NCBI GenBank assembly: GCA_014529385.2
Contig: CM043953.1
Coordinates: 111,474,049 to 111,538,048, forward strand
DNA: 64,000 bases
DNA from: Adiantum capillus-veneris
Taxonomy: Eukaryota > Streptophyta > Polypodiopsida > Polypodiales > Pteridaceae
Direction of reading: 5' to 3'
Shown here: one piece after another, positions 23,740 through 35,175 of the stretch
Layout of the letters: each line of letters opens with the position of its first letter
Numbering within the stretch: position 1 is the stretch's first letter
The notes under the pieces: generated by a model
Seen by the model: only the letters and a program-made list of their open reading frames with translations
Told to the model about the DNA's origin: nothing
Databases searched by the model: none
Made by a program: the position numbers and the translations under genes

Positions 23740-24313
23740 ATTATAATATCACCTATCTTGTCTAACTCCCAATTTATTCTTTCAATTTTACCCACAATTG
23801 TGGTAGCCTTTAGATTTGTCTCTACATGCTTAGTCCAATTTAATTGTGTTCATAGTAACATGTCAAGCCCTAAAGAATAATTCATGCCATCTTTTTTTCT
23901 ATACTTAAAGGGTCTAAATGCTCTACCAACCATGGTGGGAGTTGTTTAAGGTAAGTTGAGATGATAAAAACTGGCTCAGATTTTGCCTCTACTTTTCCCT
24001 TCTACTCCCTCTCCTCTACCTTCTTCTCCTCTTGTATGGTCCTTTGCTTATGATTTTTTTTCACTTTTTCCTTATGCCTCTTGCTCACAAGAAGTGAGAA
24101 AGAGTAACATATACCCTTAGCCATATTTCTATCCCTATTTGTCATTGTAAGGGTGACTTTGGGAAATTGGGTTGAGCTATTTATAGTTTTATGAAGCAAG
24201 GTGATTACAAGAACATGATCTGCATTAGGAAAAATATGAACCCCAAAAGGGCCTTGTAAAAGAAACCAATCAGATTTCAATCAACAATAGGACATAAAAG
24301 GGGAGGCATGGAT
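23740..24313. other. Unassigned stretch left of element D
   Basis: A minus-strand frame of 92 residues (24280-24002) contains GPFGVHIFPNADHVL. A similar phrase, RAPLRVQIFPNA, can be read on the minus strand near 61570-61600, so both may belong to one unknown repeat family. No known domain. Confidence 0.35.
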
Positions 24314-24318
24314 AGCTT
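24314..24318. other. Target-site duplication of element D, left copy (AGCTT)
   Basis: AGCTT directly left of the LTR end at 24319; the same five bases follow the other LTR at 44352-44356. Confidence 0.85.
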
Positions 24319-25254
24319 TGTGCACGTCTATCGCACGTGTCAATGCAAGGGACTTGCAGATACACTCTGTGCGAGCCACAAAAGGCTATAAGCACACAAC
24401 CAAACAAATCTAGCAAGCCAAGAGAGCAAGGGTGTGTCGCTCACCGCCCTACGCTCGCTTTTTTGGAGGATTCCTCACCGCAAAGAAGAGGGAGCTACCT
24501 GCCATGCTCAACCGCCTTGCCGTCATCATGCCTTTGTAATGCTCGATCGCACTCACTCTCTCTCTCTCTCTCTCATGCATACACATACACAGAAGGAGAT
24601 GAAGAAGAAGATGGAGATGGAGCAAGAGAACTCTTCAACTGCACAAATGAGAGAATGATTGTTTTTTAGGTTTAGTGACTTTTATGAGCTCGCCCATTCA
24701 TACTTGGGCACCCATGCTTAGCCAACTAACCCTTGAATTTTCCAATTAGAGTGCACCTCTCATCGCGATCACTCTTACCCTTTTCCTATTGGACCAACAA
24801 GCCCGGTCCCTGACTCAAAACATTGTAATGTCCGTGAATGTTTACTGCACCGACGCCCATTTGCCAAGGTCAGTACCAAGCAATAGGTGGCATTGGGTAG
24901 TCCCCAAGCCTCATATATGCCCGGTGTTGACTTCAATGTCGCACCAAGGTCAACACCAAGCGATAGGTGGCATTGGGCACTCCCCAAGCCTCCTATTGGC
25001 CTACTATTGACTCAACTGCCTCTTGTAATGACTTTAACACCCATATCAACACCAAGCGATAGGTTGTGTTGGGTAGTCCACAAGCCTCCTATTCACCTAG
25101 TGCTGACTCCATTGCATGAATTGTAATCACATCAGCAAAGGATCTCCATCGTTGGTTATACCAAGGTCAACACCAAGCATTAGGGAGTGTTGGGCGTTCC
25201 CCAAGCCTCCTATTCGCCCAGTGTTGAGTCCACTGTCTGACTTGTCGGTTAACA
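24319..25254 (-). repeat. 3' LTR of element D
   Basis: On the minus strand it starts TGTTAACCGACAAG and ends TGCACA at 24319. It matches the D 5' LTR over its length and the B LTRs over the promoter-distal half. The promoter region around 24680 reads CTCATAAAAGTC on the minus strand. It contains a CT/CA microsatellite (about 24548-24595) and four U3 repeats (24840-25240). Confidence 0.85.
24840..25240 (-). repeat. Fourfold imperfect repeat in U3 of the D 3' LTR
   Basis: Units of about 80-120 bases share CCAAGGTCAACACCAAGC, then GTTGGGCA, then CCCCAAGCCTCCTATTCGCC (near 24865, 24943, 25040, 25160). The D 5' LTR has the same four at about 43957-44330. The B LTRs lack them. Confidence 0.8.
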
Positions 25255-25267
25255 TGCCCCCCTTCTT
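25255..25267 (-). other. Polypurine tract of element D
   Basis: AAGAAGGGGGGCA on the minus strand directly before the LTR start TGTTAAC. It matches AGGAAGGGGGGCA of element B at 38941-38953. Confidence 0.85.
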
Positions 25268-25747
25268 GATGTAGATTCTGTCCTCAGAATCTACTTTATT
25301 GAAGCTCGTTCTTCAAGGTGGGAGAGCATTTGAGAGGAATGTCCTTAGCCTTCTTCAGCCATCGCAAAATAAAAAAACATTGGCACATCAATTGCATTCT
25401 CATATACAATTAAAAAGCATATGCAGTTGTAGGCAGACAATTTGATTGGTAACAAAATAGTAAACAATTTGTCAGCAATAAACATTAAATTGAAATATAA
25501 TCAAACACATAAATAGTTTTAAAGGTAAAAAACTGAACAAGTCTGGGGTCGCTAATTTAACGGTTGAAAGGCACTAGAGATCGACTATTAATACCATGGG
25601 CAAGCTTCTCAATTTTGTTTGGTCAATTAAGTTGTTTAATTGCGAGAGACAAGTATTTTATGGCCAAGGGCTAACTGAAGGCTATACCTAGAAGACCTTG
25701 TAGTTAAGATACAATAAAAGGAATTTCTCATGAAATCATCGTATGAT

Positions 25748-25938
25748 TGATTTTGTCAGGACAAAGGTTCCGTAGGGGCAAGGCCCAAACCTAAGGACTA
25801 GGGCGGTCATGGACTACGGCCAAGGTCTAGGCTAGACAGTGTGGACAGAGGATCTGTCTGGGCAAGGGGCTACGAGCTCGCCTATATAATGGGGGGTTGG
25901 GAGGAGGATCCTATGGTCTAGCATCCCTAGTTCTTACA
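25748..25938 (+). repeat. 5' LTR of element A (191 bases)
   Basis: From TTCCGTAGGGGCAAGG to TTCTTACA it matches 30470-30585 plus 39533-39589 closely. It contains the TATA box CCTATATAATGG near 25880-25891. The first 20 bases are diverged between copies (TGATTTTGTC against TAATTTCACG). Confidence 0.85.
25880..25891 (+). promoter_or_regulatory. TATA box of element A LTR
   Basis: CCTATATAATGG about 50 bases before the LTR end, identical in the split 3' LTR (39532-39543). Confidence 0.6.
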
Positions 25939-25939
25939 C

Positions 25940-25951
25940 TGGTATCAGAGC
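25940..25951 (+). other. Primer-binding site complementary to initiator tRNA-Met
   Basis: TGGTATCAGAGC directly after the LTR end, the common primer site of plant LTR elements. Confidence 0.9.
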
Positions 25952-25959
25952 TAATGAGA

Positions 25960-28900
25960 GCTGGAAAAGGGGCATGGTCTTCTTTCTTTTTGCATGTTTC
26001 ATGTGCATGCAAGGCCGTGGAGCTCCTCTCTTGACAGGGAGGGATGACACTGTGGGGATTCTCTCTTGACAGGCGGGGAAGAAACCAAAGGGAATAACCG
26101 GGTGTGCACGGCCTCTTGAGTCGGAGGGAGGAGAGGGGCCAACTTGTTCAGAACCCGGAGCTATGGAGCTCGACGGGAGCGCGAGGCCAAGCCACACAGA
26201 TCCCCTCTCTGAGGCTGGCATGTTCGAGTAGCAAACGCGTCGCGTGCTCTTATTCTCTCTCCCCGTCGGCGGCTCTATGCAACACGATGACCAAGTAACT
26301 TCAACATTAGTTTTTATTTTTATTTTTTTTTTGGAATCCAGGGTTGGGCGCCCTATTTCGGGCACCCAGCACCCACTCTTGCTAAGGGCTGTAGCCCATG
26401 CAAATATGCTCCAACATGTTGCATGATGTCATGTGCCAAAGGTCACCGTCACGGGCTTGGCAAGGAAATCCACGATGCAGGGTTTTTCCATGGTGGGCCC
26501 GAACACAAGCTTTCGAGCATATCAGGGGCCGCCATGAGCACCGTCTTCCTAGTCGGTCTACTGTGAAATTGTACACACCTTTACCACTCGATCAAACACA
26601 ACGGGACTCTCGAATTTCAACGATGATGTCGGGATCAAGGCAGATAAAAGTCATGCTAGCATTCTCAATTGAGAAGCCAATGGCAAGGCCATGTCTTCCA
26701 GCATGGAGCAATCTTGCCAAGAGATTACGACAAGGATGATGTTACTGATTGGTTTGAGACATGTTGATTAAGGTAAATTACGTGTGTTGTTATTAAAATT
26801 TTGTGTGAGCAAGGCTTATTACAGATATACACCACCAAGCAAGGTTGCAATCGGCAAGGATACAACCTACGGCAGGTCGAGGCATGTGATTAATCAGGTG
26901 TGCACACGCCTTTGGGGAATTTCTCCATATGCCTGCAGGATCTTCCAGGCCAACTTTCTCTCGTGCAATAGAGATGTTTATGAACTACATTTGAGCACGC
27001 TTTTTCCTTCGACATCTCACGACAACTGGTTACAACAAGATGACCAAGTTAGTCTACGTTCAGTTTTGATTATTTTTCCATTGGAAACTACTGCTTTTGT
27101 GCAAAGCAAAGTGCTTTGACAATTTTACAGGAAGCAAGGATTTTCCCTTATGCCAAGGTCCTGCTCAATGCCTTGGCATCACGGGCATTGGCACACACGT
27201 TCGAGAAACTGGCAAATAGAGAATCTCAGCTCACAGAATCCCTACCAATGTAAACTGTGCAAGGCACTTATGGTTTTGGCTCTCAAGTTTGAGGCCATCA
27301 TTTTTGCCAAGGCCTTAAGATTATGTATGCATGGTATGCTAGCTAGGTGGAGTCAATTCTAACGCCTCCTGAAACACGCTTCCGCTATAACACCAGACAC
27401 TTTGTCATAGACAAGGCAAGTTCTGGATTGTTTAACATGCTTTTTGGGTCATTGTCAAAACACAACACCACTGAAAAGAACCTAAAACTCGGACTTCATT
27501 CAAAGGCAAAGTGCTATCATTAAGTCACACTGGTGTTGTCACAACCACATACATGGTAGGTGGGTCAGGCTATGACTTGTTTTTTTTCTGTTCCCTTCCT
27601 CAATGAGAGTCATAGCAGAAAACTGTTGCATGATTATAAGATAAGCTACACGTTAGGCATAAGATGCACAGGAGCATGGCAATCAACTATACATGTCATA
27701 TTCATCTAAGGAAAATTCCTCAGCCCAACATGCTCTTCTTTTCTCTCTTTCTTATTTCTCTCAAAGAATAATGAGAACTTTTTAAGAATATTTTCATACA
27801 TGTTTTTCTCGTGAGTCAGCTTGAGCCAAGGTGCTCTAACTCTCAGCTAGTAAGTGGTCAAGACACCACTCCAATTAGTCTTCATCGGTTTCTCGATTGA
27901 ACACTAATTTGTTATTTGCATAAGGGCTATGAGCCACACAGGCTAAGAGCCATCATCAGACCTAGGGTAAGACCCAAGACTGGTATTTCTTGGGTTATTG
28001 TTCTCCAGCTTGAATAGATCTATCCCATGGAGTTCCCATTGATGTTAATGGCCAAGCAAGAGTCTTGCCATTACAGATCTTTTGGGTGTTTTGTCCGTAC
28101 TACATGTTTTTAGTGCGACGCTCGAATTGAGTTCTTGATAATCTTAAACTCACATCAATTGATCTCTACCACGGAGTATAGATGCATCAATCAGTTGGGA
28201 CAGCATGGCTATCCATAAGAGCTAGGCATCTCCCTTGTGTAGATCTTTTGCTCTCTCTATAGCACTACGAGTGTCTATGGCAGCACATTGTGGGGTATGA
28301 CCCAATGGGTGTTTACTAAATCACCCCATAGGCATTGAGGATCAAAATTTTATCTATCCCAGTTGTACTTTCAAGGAAAGAAGTCCACAATCTACCAGGG
28401 GGTAGTAGACAAATACAACTTTTCAAGTTGATTCCAGTAATTTTTATACACGGTCGACTATGTTGGTTACCATTACCTGCTAGTTGAGCAGATTCTTTAG
28501 AGGGTCTTACCAAGGGGTTTGACTACGTAGATTATAACCAACGGGTTTGGATTGCAAAGGCAACACCTAGGGGTTCCAGTTCAATGTTGCTTGGTTTTTT
28601 CACAGGTAGGCGACGTGCTCCTGTGCATTTGAATACAGGTAAGTGAACATTAAGTTCAACTCTCCAGGTACCCATCTATTGATTTGGTGTTATTCCATTT
28701 TTTATTATGTTTTGCTTGGGTTTTTCCAGTCGTAAAAATACGCTTGAATGTTTCATAACCATGCCAAGGACATGTCACAACAGAGCATTTTGGGCCGTTG
28801 TGTCCCATATATTTTTCTGCATTATGCTATTATGAATCCATGTGTAGGGTTCGATTTGGCACATGGGATACAACATGGTCTAGGAACTCAAGGAGTTTGG

Positions 28901-30443
28901 TGTAGCCAATGTGGAGCAATGATAATGAGGGTCCCTCTCACTAGCGTTGCAGAGTGTTTGTAGTTACCTCCACACACAAGTACATCTCGTACTTAAAGAA
29001 TGTTCTTTTTACATAAATCCTTATTTGAGACATATTCCACATGTGGAGAATATGAGTCTCTGGGACCGACACTGGTCCCTAATTCCTAATGATGTGTCGC
29101 GATAAAGTCCCTACGTGCTGCTCACATCCATTTATTCAACCATTTGGAGCACATTGTATCAGGAACAATTTCAGTGGCCAGAAATTGTTGGGTACTAAGT
29201 ACAAACTTGTTCAAATTACAAGTGTTGTGAAACCACCTTAACGGAGGGTCGTTTCTACATATAGCCAAGTATGCTACGTTCATGCGAATGTCTCATGGTT
29301 GGTACCTAGGTGTGATTGGGGTTTCACATTCTGTTATGGTCCAACTTTTGTTGCCAGGCTTTCTCGTATGTACAGTGGAAAGTCTCATCATGGAATTGCG
29401 GTTTAAATAAGTTTGTGTTAAATGTATGCACCCTAGGTGTTATGGGCCCTAGTGTTTAACACTGATTTATTTGGAGCGGCATGCTAATTTACTTCAAGTG
29501 CAACTTTTCAAGCAGATTTATGAGTTTACACCCTTCCATGCAAGGTAACGGTTAAGTAGGGGTGTCAGTGGTTTGGTTGGTATAAACTCTATGAGCTTAC
29601 TCCACTCCAAACCATTTTTAACCTAGTTGGTTGTCTTCATTCCATATCGAGTATGGCTGGATACTCAATGGTTGCATCATAGTGTATTGTCAGTCATGGA
29701 AGACCGTCTGTAAGTGGTTGGGGGAAAGCACCTCACTCTTACTACTGCTATTCATCCCATGTGGATGGGCAGCTTACAAGTATTTTTTGCTAAAGGATAT
29801 GCTAAGAGCATGCGTTAGCACAACGCATTCTAAATGGGCGATTCTCTCCCTATTCTAGAATTTTCTTAAGTAAGGTTTTCAACTTTGTTGTGGTGGGGTT
29901 GGATACTATCTCAATAGTTTCATAAGTCAAGGACTTAATAGGTGTGCTGATTAAGTATGTTGGCAAGTAACCTTCATTAGGGGTAAACATGCCGTTTTGT
30001 GTGTTCCAAAATATTCAAATGTCTGACATGAGGACACTCCCTATTATGTCCCTCAATAGCTATGAGCTTTTCAAAATACTCAGGTGAGTTGTAAATCTGG
30101 CTCACAACTTCATGGATAGTTGCGCCAAGGTTTTCGTGCATTTTTCCAGTCCCTTCCAAAAGTCTAAAAACTGGTTATGTCTTTTGGCATATTTTAGTTG
30201 TGGTTACTCCATTAAAGTACTCAAGTGAGTTACAAATTGAGTTACCAATTCGATACAAGTTGTTGCAAAAGGACAACAATGTTGTAAATCAAGATGTTGC
30301 TCTTGGTTTCATTGAACCTCCTCACTACTCCAATTATCGATCATACAGGCAACTGGCCCACGTATGGGACGTCAATAACGAAAACATCAGTGTTCTTATG
30401 AAGATATTACTACTTGTGTTTTCGAGGACAAAAACTCTTCCTT
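25960..30443. other. Internal region of element A, no clear genes
   Basis: 4.5 kb without a frame longer than about 140 codons. None of the short frames (25934-26365 minus, 26398-27362 plus, 28748-28963 plus, 29631-29858 plus) shows an RT, integrase, protease or zinc-knuckle motif to me. Near the end, EDKNSSLRGE can be read just before the polypurine tract. Many gypsy pol frames end with such a phrase, so 30200-30440 may be a pol remnant, but this is weak. Confidence 0.45.
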
Positions 30444-30453
30444 AAGGGGGGAG
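30444..30453 (+). other. Polypurine tract of element A
   Basis: AAGGGGGGAG immediately before the 3' LTR start at 30454. Confidence 0.75.
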
Positions 30454-30585
30454 TAATTTCACGAGAAGGGTTCCATAGGGGCAAGGCCCAAACCTAAGGA
30501 CTAGGGCGGTCATGGACTACGGCCAGGGGCCGGGCTAGACAGTGTGGACAGGGGATCCGTCTAGGGCAAGGGGCTAGGAGCTTTC
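30454..30585 (+). repeat. 3' LTR of element A, first part (continues at 39533-39589)
   Basis: Matches the 5' LTR up to the bases before its TATA box. Element B is inserted here; the rest of this LTR resumes at 39533 with CTATATAATGGGGGG. Confidence 0.85.
30581..30585. other. Target-site duplication of element B, left copy (CTTTC)
   Basis: CTTTC stands just before the 5' LTR of B and again just after its 3' LTR at 39528-39532. Confidence 0.95.
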
Positions 30586-30879
30586 TGTTAACCCTCACGG
30601 CTCACGGATACCCATCACCTACGATGGACGCGTATTATGTATTTGGTAGAGTCGGGTACCGGGCTTGTCGGTCCAATAAGGAAGGGTAAGAGTGATCGCC
30701 AATGAGAGGCGCACTTTAACTTGGACATTCAAGGGATTAGTTGGCTAAGCATGGGCGCCCAAGTGTGAATGGGGTGAGCTCCTATAAAAGCCAACTAAAC
30801 CTAATTTTTACTCATTCTCTCATTTGTGCAATTGAAGAGTGCTCTTGCTCCATCTCCATCTTCTTCTTCTTCACCTCCT

Positions 30880-30914
<35 letters not shown>

Positions 30915-31164
30915 GAGAGTGTGTGTGCGATCGAGCATTACGAAGGCACGACGGCGGCGAAGCGGTTGAGCGCGGCACGACTGCAGCTTCTTCTTCATCG
31001 TGGTGAGGAATCCACCACGAAGGCGAGCGTAGAGCGGTGAGTGACACACCCTTTGTTTTCTTGAGCTTGCTAGTTTAGGCTTGTTGTGTGCTTGGAGCCG
31101 TTTGTGGCTCGCATACGGTGTATTGGCAAGTCCCTTGCTTCGACAGTGCGGCAAGGAGCGCACA
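30586..31164 (+). repeat. 5' LTR of element B (579 bases)
   Basis: Starts TGTTAACCCTCACGG, ends GAGCGCACA. TATA box at 30783-30790 (TATAAAAG), so U3 is about 220 bases and R/U5 about 360. A GT/GA microsatellite (about 30879-30912) lies in the transcribed part. Confidence 0.97.
30783..30790 (+). promoter_or_regulatory. TATA box of element B 5' LTR
   Basis: TATAAAAG, conserved at 39151-39158 (3' LTR of B) and 52393-52400 (third family member). Confidence 0.75.
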
Positions 31165-31168
31165 TTTT

Positions 31169-31186
31169 TGGCGCCGCTGTCGGGGA
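31169..31186 (+). other. Primer-binding site, tRNA-Asp-like
   Basis: TGGCGCCGCTGTCGGGGA begins five bases after the LTR. From memory it complements the 3' end of plant tRNA-Asp with two mismatches; Athila-type elements are known to use a similar site. Family copies read TGGGCACCGTTGTTGG (D, minus) and TGGCACCACTATCAGG (52777). Confidence 0.75.
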
Positions 31187-32139
31187 TATGCCCTACACTA
31201 AGCTCGGTTAGCACTTTACGCTTCCTTGTGGTGCAATTTCTATCATAGGAAAGGCAGGGAAGGAGTGTGTGGAGATTTCTGTTTTTTGCGTTTTCTGCAT
31301 TTGCTGTCAAGTTTCAATTTCTGCTATTGTCTGCGTTTTTTCAATTTCCGCAATTTCTGCATTTTCAAGTTCGGCGTTTTCAATTTCTGCAATTTTCTGC
31401 ATTTCTGTGTTTTTTTAATTTTCTGCAATTTCTGCATTTTCTGCAATTTCTGCGTTTTTTTCTGCAATTTCTGCATTTTTCTGCAATTTTTGCATTTCTG
31501 CGTCTTTCAATTTTCTGCATATCTGCGTTTTCTGCATTTTTTGCATATCTGCGTTTTCAATTTCTGTATTTTCTGCACCAAAAAGAAAAAGAAAAATTTA
31601 TATTAAAAAAAAAATTCGGAAATTAAAAACGCGAGTGAGCGGGTGGCGAAATTTTTCGAAAATAAAAAATGTGACTCTTAAAACGGACGGGTTGGTTTGT
31701 ATAAAAGATAGATCGGGATCATTTTCCCAAGCCCAAGCCCAAGCCCAGGCCCAGGCCTCAGTCCTCAGTCCTCTGATATATACTAGACTCACTCTTATAT
31801 ATATACCCTACTCCCTCAAGAGAGAATGAGAGCATGTGGGACAAGTCCTCCACTCTCCTCCTTTCTCTTCCCACTTGCACCCTTAGACTTTCTAGTTTGG
31901 GCCTAGTTCCCTACTGGAAATTGACAGTTTTAGGGATTCCGAGGGCATAGAGTGACCAAACGGACGGCTGTAAAGCACGGCACGACCCTCTGACCGATAC
32001 GCTCGTTTCGAGCTATCACACGGCCCATTCCACGACACGCTCTAAAAAATCTAGCAAAAAAACAAACAAAAAACACGCTAAAAACTAGTCACAAGGCCTC
32101 CTAGAGCAGCTTTTTGACACCTTAGGGTATCAAAAGCAC
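31187..32139 (+). other. Leader of element B with two repeat blocks
   Basis: Non-coding. About 31270-31580 is built of many copies of phrases like TTCTGCAATTTCTGCATTTT, giving artefactual Phe/Cys-rich frames. At 31725-31760 a hexamer AAGCCC/CAGGCC repeat follows; D has the corresponding repeat on the minus strand at about 42850-42895. The leader would carry packaging signals; none can be named. Confidence 0.7.
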
Positions 32140-35100
32140 ATGCACTTACGCTCTGGGCGGGTGCTAGAACACGATCACATTGGTAGTGCCTCTGTTCATA
32201 CGGACACCCATTACCCATCCACGATAAGCTCTAGACCCTCAGCGGGGACACAAGGTAGCACCACCCAAGACCCTAAAATAGCCGCTAGTGATTCCTCCTC
32301 CGACTCAGAAATCATGGAAGCATACCCTACCCAAAACACTGAGAGAGAAGGCCATGCACCTCCCGAAGCTCCACAGCCTAGTACTAGTATGTTTAGCCGT
32401 TTCATGGAAACATTAGGTAGAGTTGCTCGCTCGGAACCTGATGCAAATGAAGCACACGAAGGGGGTGGGGAAGTGGACTCTCCTTTCACATCGCACGTGG
32501 ACCCCACGCCCCCAAAGAGTGTCCATGTGGATATCCTGCCAACTTCTTACCAAGAAGGCCCTGTTGAGCTGCCTCCTTCAGAAGTTCCCTCTAGAGTACC
32601 GTTGGTGACAAGTAAAACCACGGGGAGCAACATTGCTTCTACCTCACAAGAAACCATTAACACGTCGACTCTAGAAGGATTGTTCATTAATGATCATTGG
32701 ACATACGACCTCCACACTGAGGTGTTGACGGATCTACACTCTGGCCACGCCTACCATGTAGGATGGATAGAGATTGTACAATCCACCTCTAGTGCCACGA
32801 GCATCGAAGATCAACAGAAAATGATCTGTAATGTTATCCATGGCATTATTCAATCAGAAAGGCAAAACCGAGGGGTAAATATACTCTCAACTGGCCCCAT
32901 GAGATTTCTGGATACGAGCAAGGCTCAACAGCCTACTCTATCACAAATGGAGACTCCTCTAATGAGCCCCATGGACCCATCTTACGTCATTTCACCTGGG
33001 GTCTCTATGCAATCTGAGCCTCCGAGCGAAAACTTTAGCTTCCCTAACTTGGCTCAACCCTCTATTAAGGAAAACACAGTGCTCACTCCAGGGATAAGCC
33101 TGACAGAGAATGTACCGATGACATCTACGGTTAGCGCAGTGCCACTACCTAGTGTCGTAGTACCTAATATGGGGCCTCGACCATATGTGCCTCTAGCCCC
33201 TTATGTACACATGGCCCCCACACCTCCAATTGTACCACTTGCTTATGCTCCTCGAGTGCCGCTCCCTAGCCCTTATCCGAGTGGACCTATGTCCGGTTAT
33301 GTTCCATATCCTGCATCATCCACACATATGCCAAGACCGGCACCCGTTCCTCTCCCACATATGATTCCAAGAGTACCTCCACCGGCCCTGCCTCCTCACA
33401 TAGGTGACTTGGCAGCGTTTGCTCAAACCATAGGTGGATCTATCGCGGAAAATATGCGTCACGCATCTGATAGAGAGCCTAGAAGTAAGGCAGTACAAAT
33501 TGCCAAACTCACGCAAAAATTCAATGGGGACGAAGATGCTAGAAAACACATTGAAGTGTTTGAACAAGTATGTGATTCCTTAGGGGAACGCAACGAACTA
33601 CATAAGTGCAATGCCTTAAGCTTGACATTAAGTGGGAAGGCTGGAGATTGGTATAGAACCCTAAGGGTGGACGAGAAAACAATCTACCCTACCCTTTGAA
33701 GGTTGTTTCTAAAGGAGTACATACGAGAAGGTGTGCTTTGGGGTGTAGCATCTCAGCTACAGAAGGCCGAACGTAAGGAAGGAGAGTCAGTAAGGGACTT
33801 CATTAGTCGTCTAAAGCACTTAAACTCTCGTTGCCCTGTAAATGAGCGCTTCAACAATAACCAATTGCTTGATCGATTCATTCGAGGGTTGAGGAATGAA
33901 GGAATCTATAATGGACTAGTGATTAGAGGTATCACAACCTGGGAAGATGTCACTGCCAATGCAATCCAACTAGAGGACAACTTGATGATAGCAGGCATGA
34001 GGGTGTCTACTGACACGAGATCCACTAGCTCACAAGCCATTGAGTATGAACCCATGACTGCAAAGCCCATTGCCAATGAGATAAAGGTATTTGAGACATT
34101 CTTGACAGACCTCACCAAGGCAATCCAAGAGTCTCTTAAGGATAATCGACCCCCTCAAAATAGTCACATGTATCCAAGAAGGGAGCAACAATGGTGTTCC
34201 ATTTGCTTAGGTCCACATAGCACTAGTGAGTGCCCTACGTTTAGAGTAAAATTTAATGGAACTTGCAACGCATGTGGTAGGTATGGTCACCAAGCTAAGG
34301 ATTGTTTAATGATCAAACGTATGATGGCAAATAGACCACCTGTAGCCTGGACGGATGCGCCTCGAGCTCCTGTATTGATGCCTGCTCCACCTGTTGAGCA
34401 ACTACCGCAACACATGGTCCCTAGATCTCAAAATGTTGTACAAGCTACACCACTACCACCTCCTGTGCTAGGACCGCAGCCCCCGCATCCAAGAGTCGCC
34501 CCTATGAACCAAGTGGGTTGTGAGCCATCAAATGCTTATGCAGATGGCTGTGAGGAGGAAATAGACACTAGTATTGCCTACGGACTTGATACATTGGAAG
34601 AGTGTCCTATATACTACATGGAAGATTGTTGGGGGCAAGTCAAGCCGGTTTATCAAGCTGCTGCTCTCGCATCCAGAGGTCAAAATATCAACACCCAAGC
34701 TAGGAGGCCACCTCTTCAATGCTACGAGTGTGGTGGACCACATCGAGTAGCGGAGTGCCCTATTAGGCTGCAAAAGAATGCTGCACAGATGCAAGTGAAT
34801 CAAGGGAGCACGTCTGCAATGCCAATACTCACATGTAATCGTTGTGGCATAGATCACTTGATTGCCCAATGCCCCTATAACCCAAATGCGCCTAAAATCA
34901 CACCCCTGAATTTGGTCGAAATTGCTAGTGTGACATCGCCAATACCACCCGTCGCACCCGCTTATGCGATTACACGGTCCATGCTTCAAGGGCCAGGCCA
35001 TATCCTTGAAGAGAGAGATACCGCGTCAGTTATCCAAGCAAAGAAAAAGAAGACACGAAGGAAGAAGTCGCAGAATACGGAAAATTCAAAGCCAAGTTCC

Positions 35101-35172
35101 AAAACAAACATAGGAACAGGAGATGACCCCGTGTATATGAATGACCTCGAGGATGATTCAGATTCAGTCTAG
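32140..35172 (+). pseudogene. Gag of element B (capsid plus four zinc knuckles), interrupted by one stop
   Basis: Starts MHLRSGRVLE, a start shared with element D. A Ser/Pro-rich N-terminal region of about 440 residues leads into a gypsy gag capsid (VQIAKLTQKFNGDEDARKHI, SLTLSGKAGDWYRTL, FLKEYIREG, RDFISRLKHLNSRC). TGA at 33697-33699 falls inside the capsid, but the same frame continues without shift. Four zinc knuckles follow: three with CX2CX3HX4C spacing (about 34195, 34720, 34833: CSICLGPHSTSEC, CYECGGPHRVAEC, CNRCGIDHLIAQC) and one standard CX2CX4HX4C (about 34264: CNACGRYGHQAKDC). Gag forms particles and binds genomic RNA. Frame ends TAG 35170-35172, again with the frame open beyond. 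Long clean coding sequence with single stops suggests recent damage or readthrough. Confidence 0.85.
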
Positions 35173-35175
35173 ACA

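Noticed and set aside
31169..31186. tRNA gene at the primer sites
   Set aside because: Only the 18 bases complementary to a tRNA 3' end are present; no tRNA body or internal promoter boxes.
31226..31626. Phe/Cys-rich frames in the B leader
   Set aside because: Produced by the TTTCTGCA-type repeat in two frames at once; D does not conserve them.
34528..35001. 157-residue minus-strand frame
   Set aside because: Antisense of the gag zinc-knuckle region of B.
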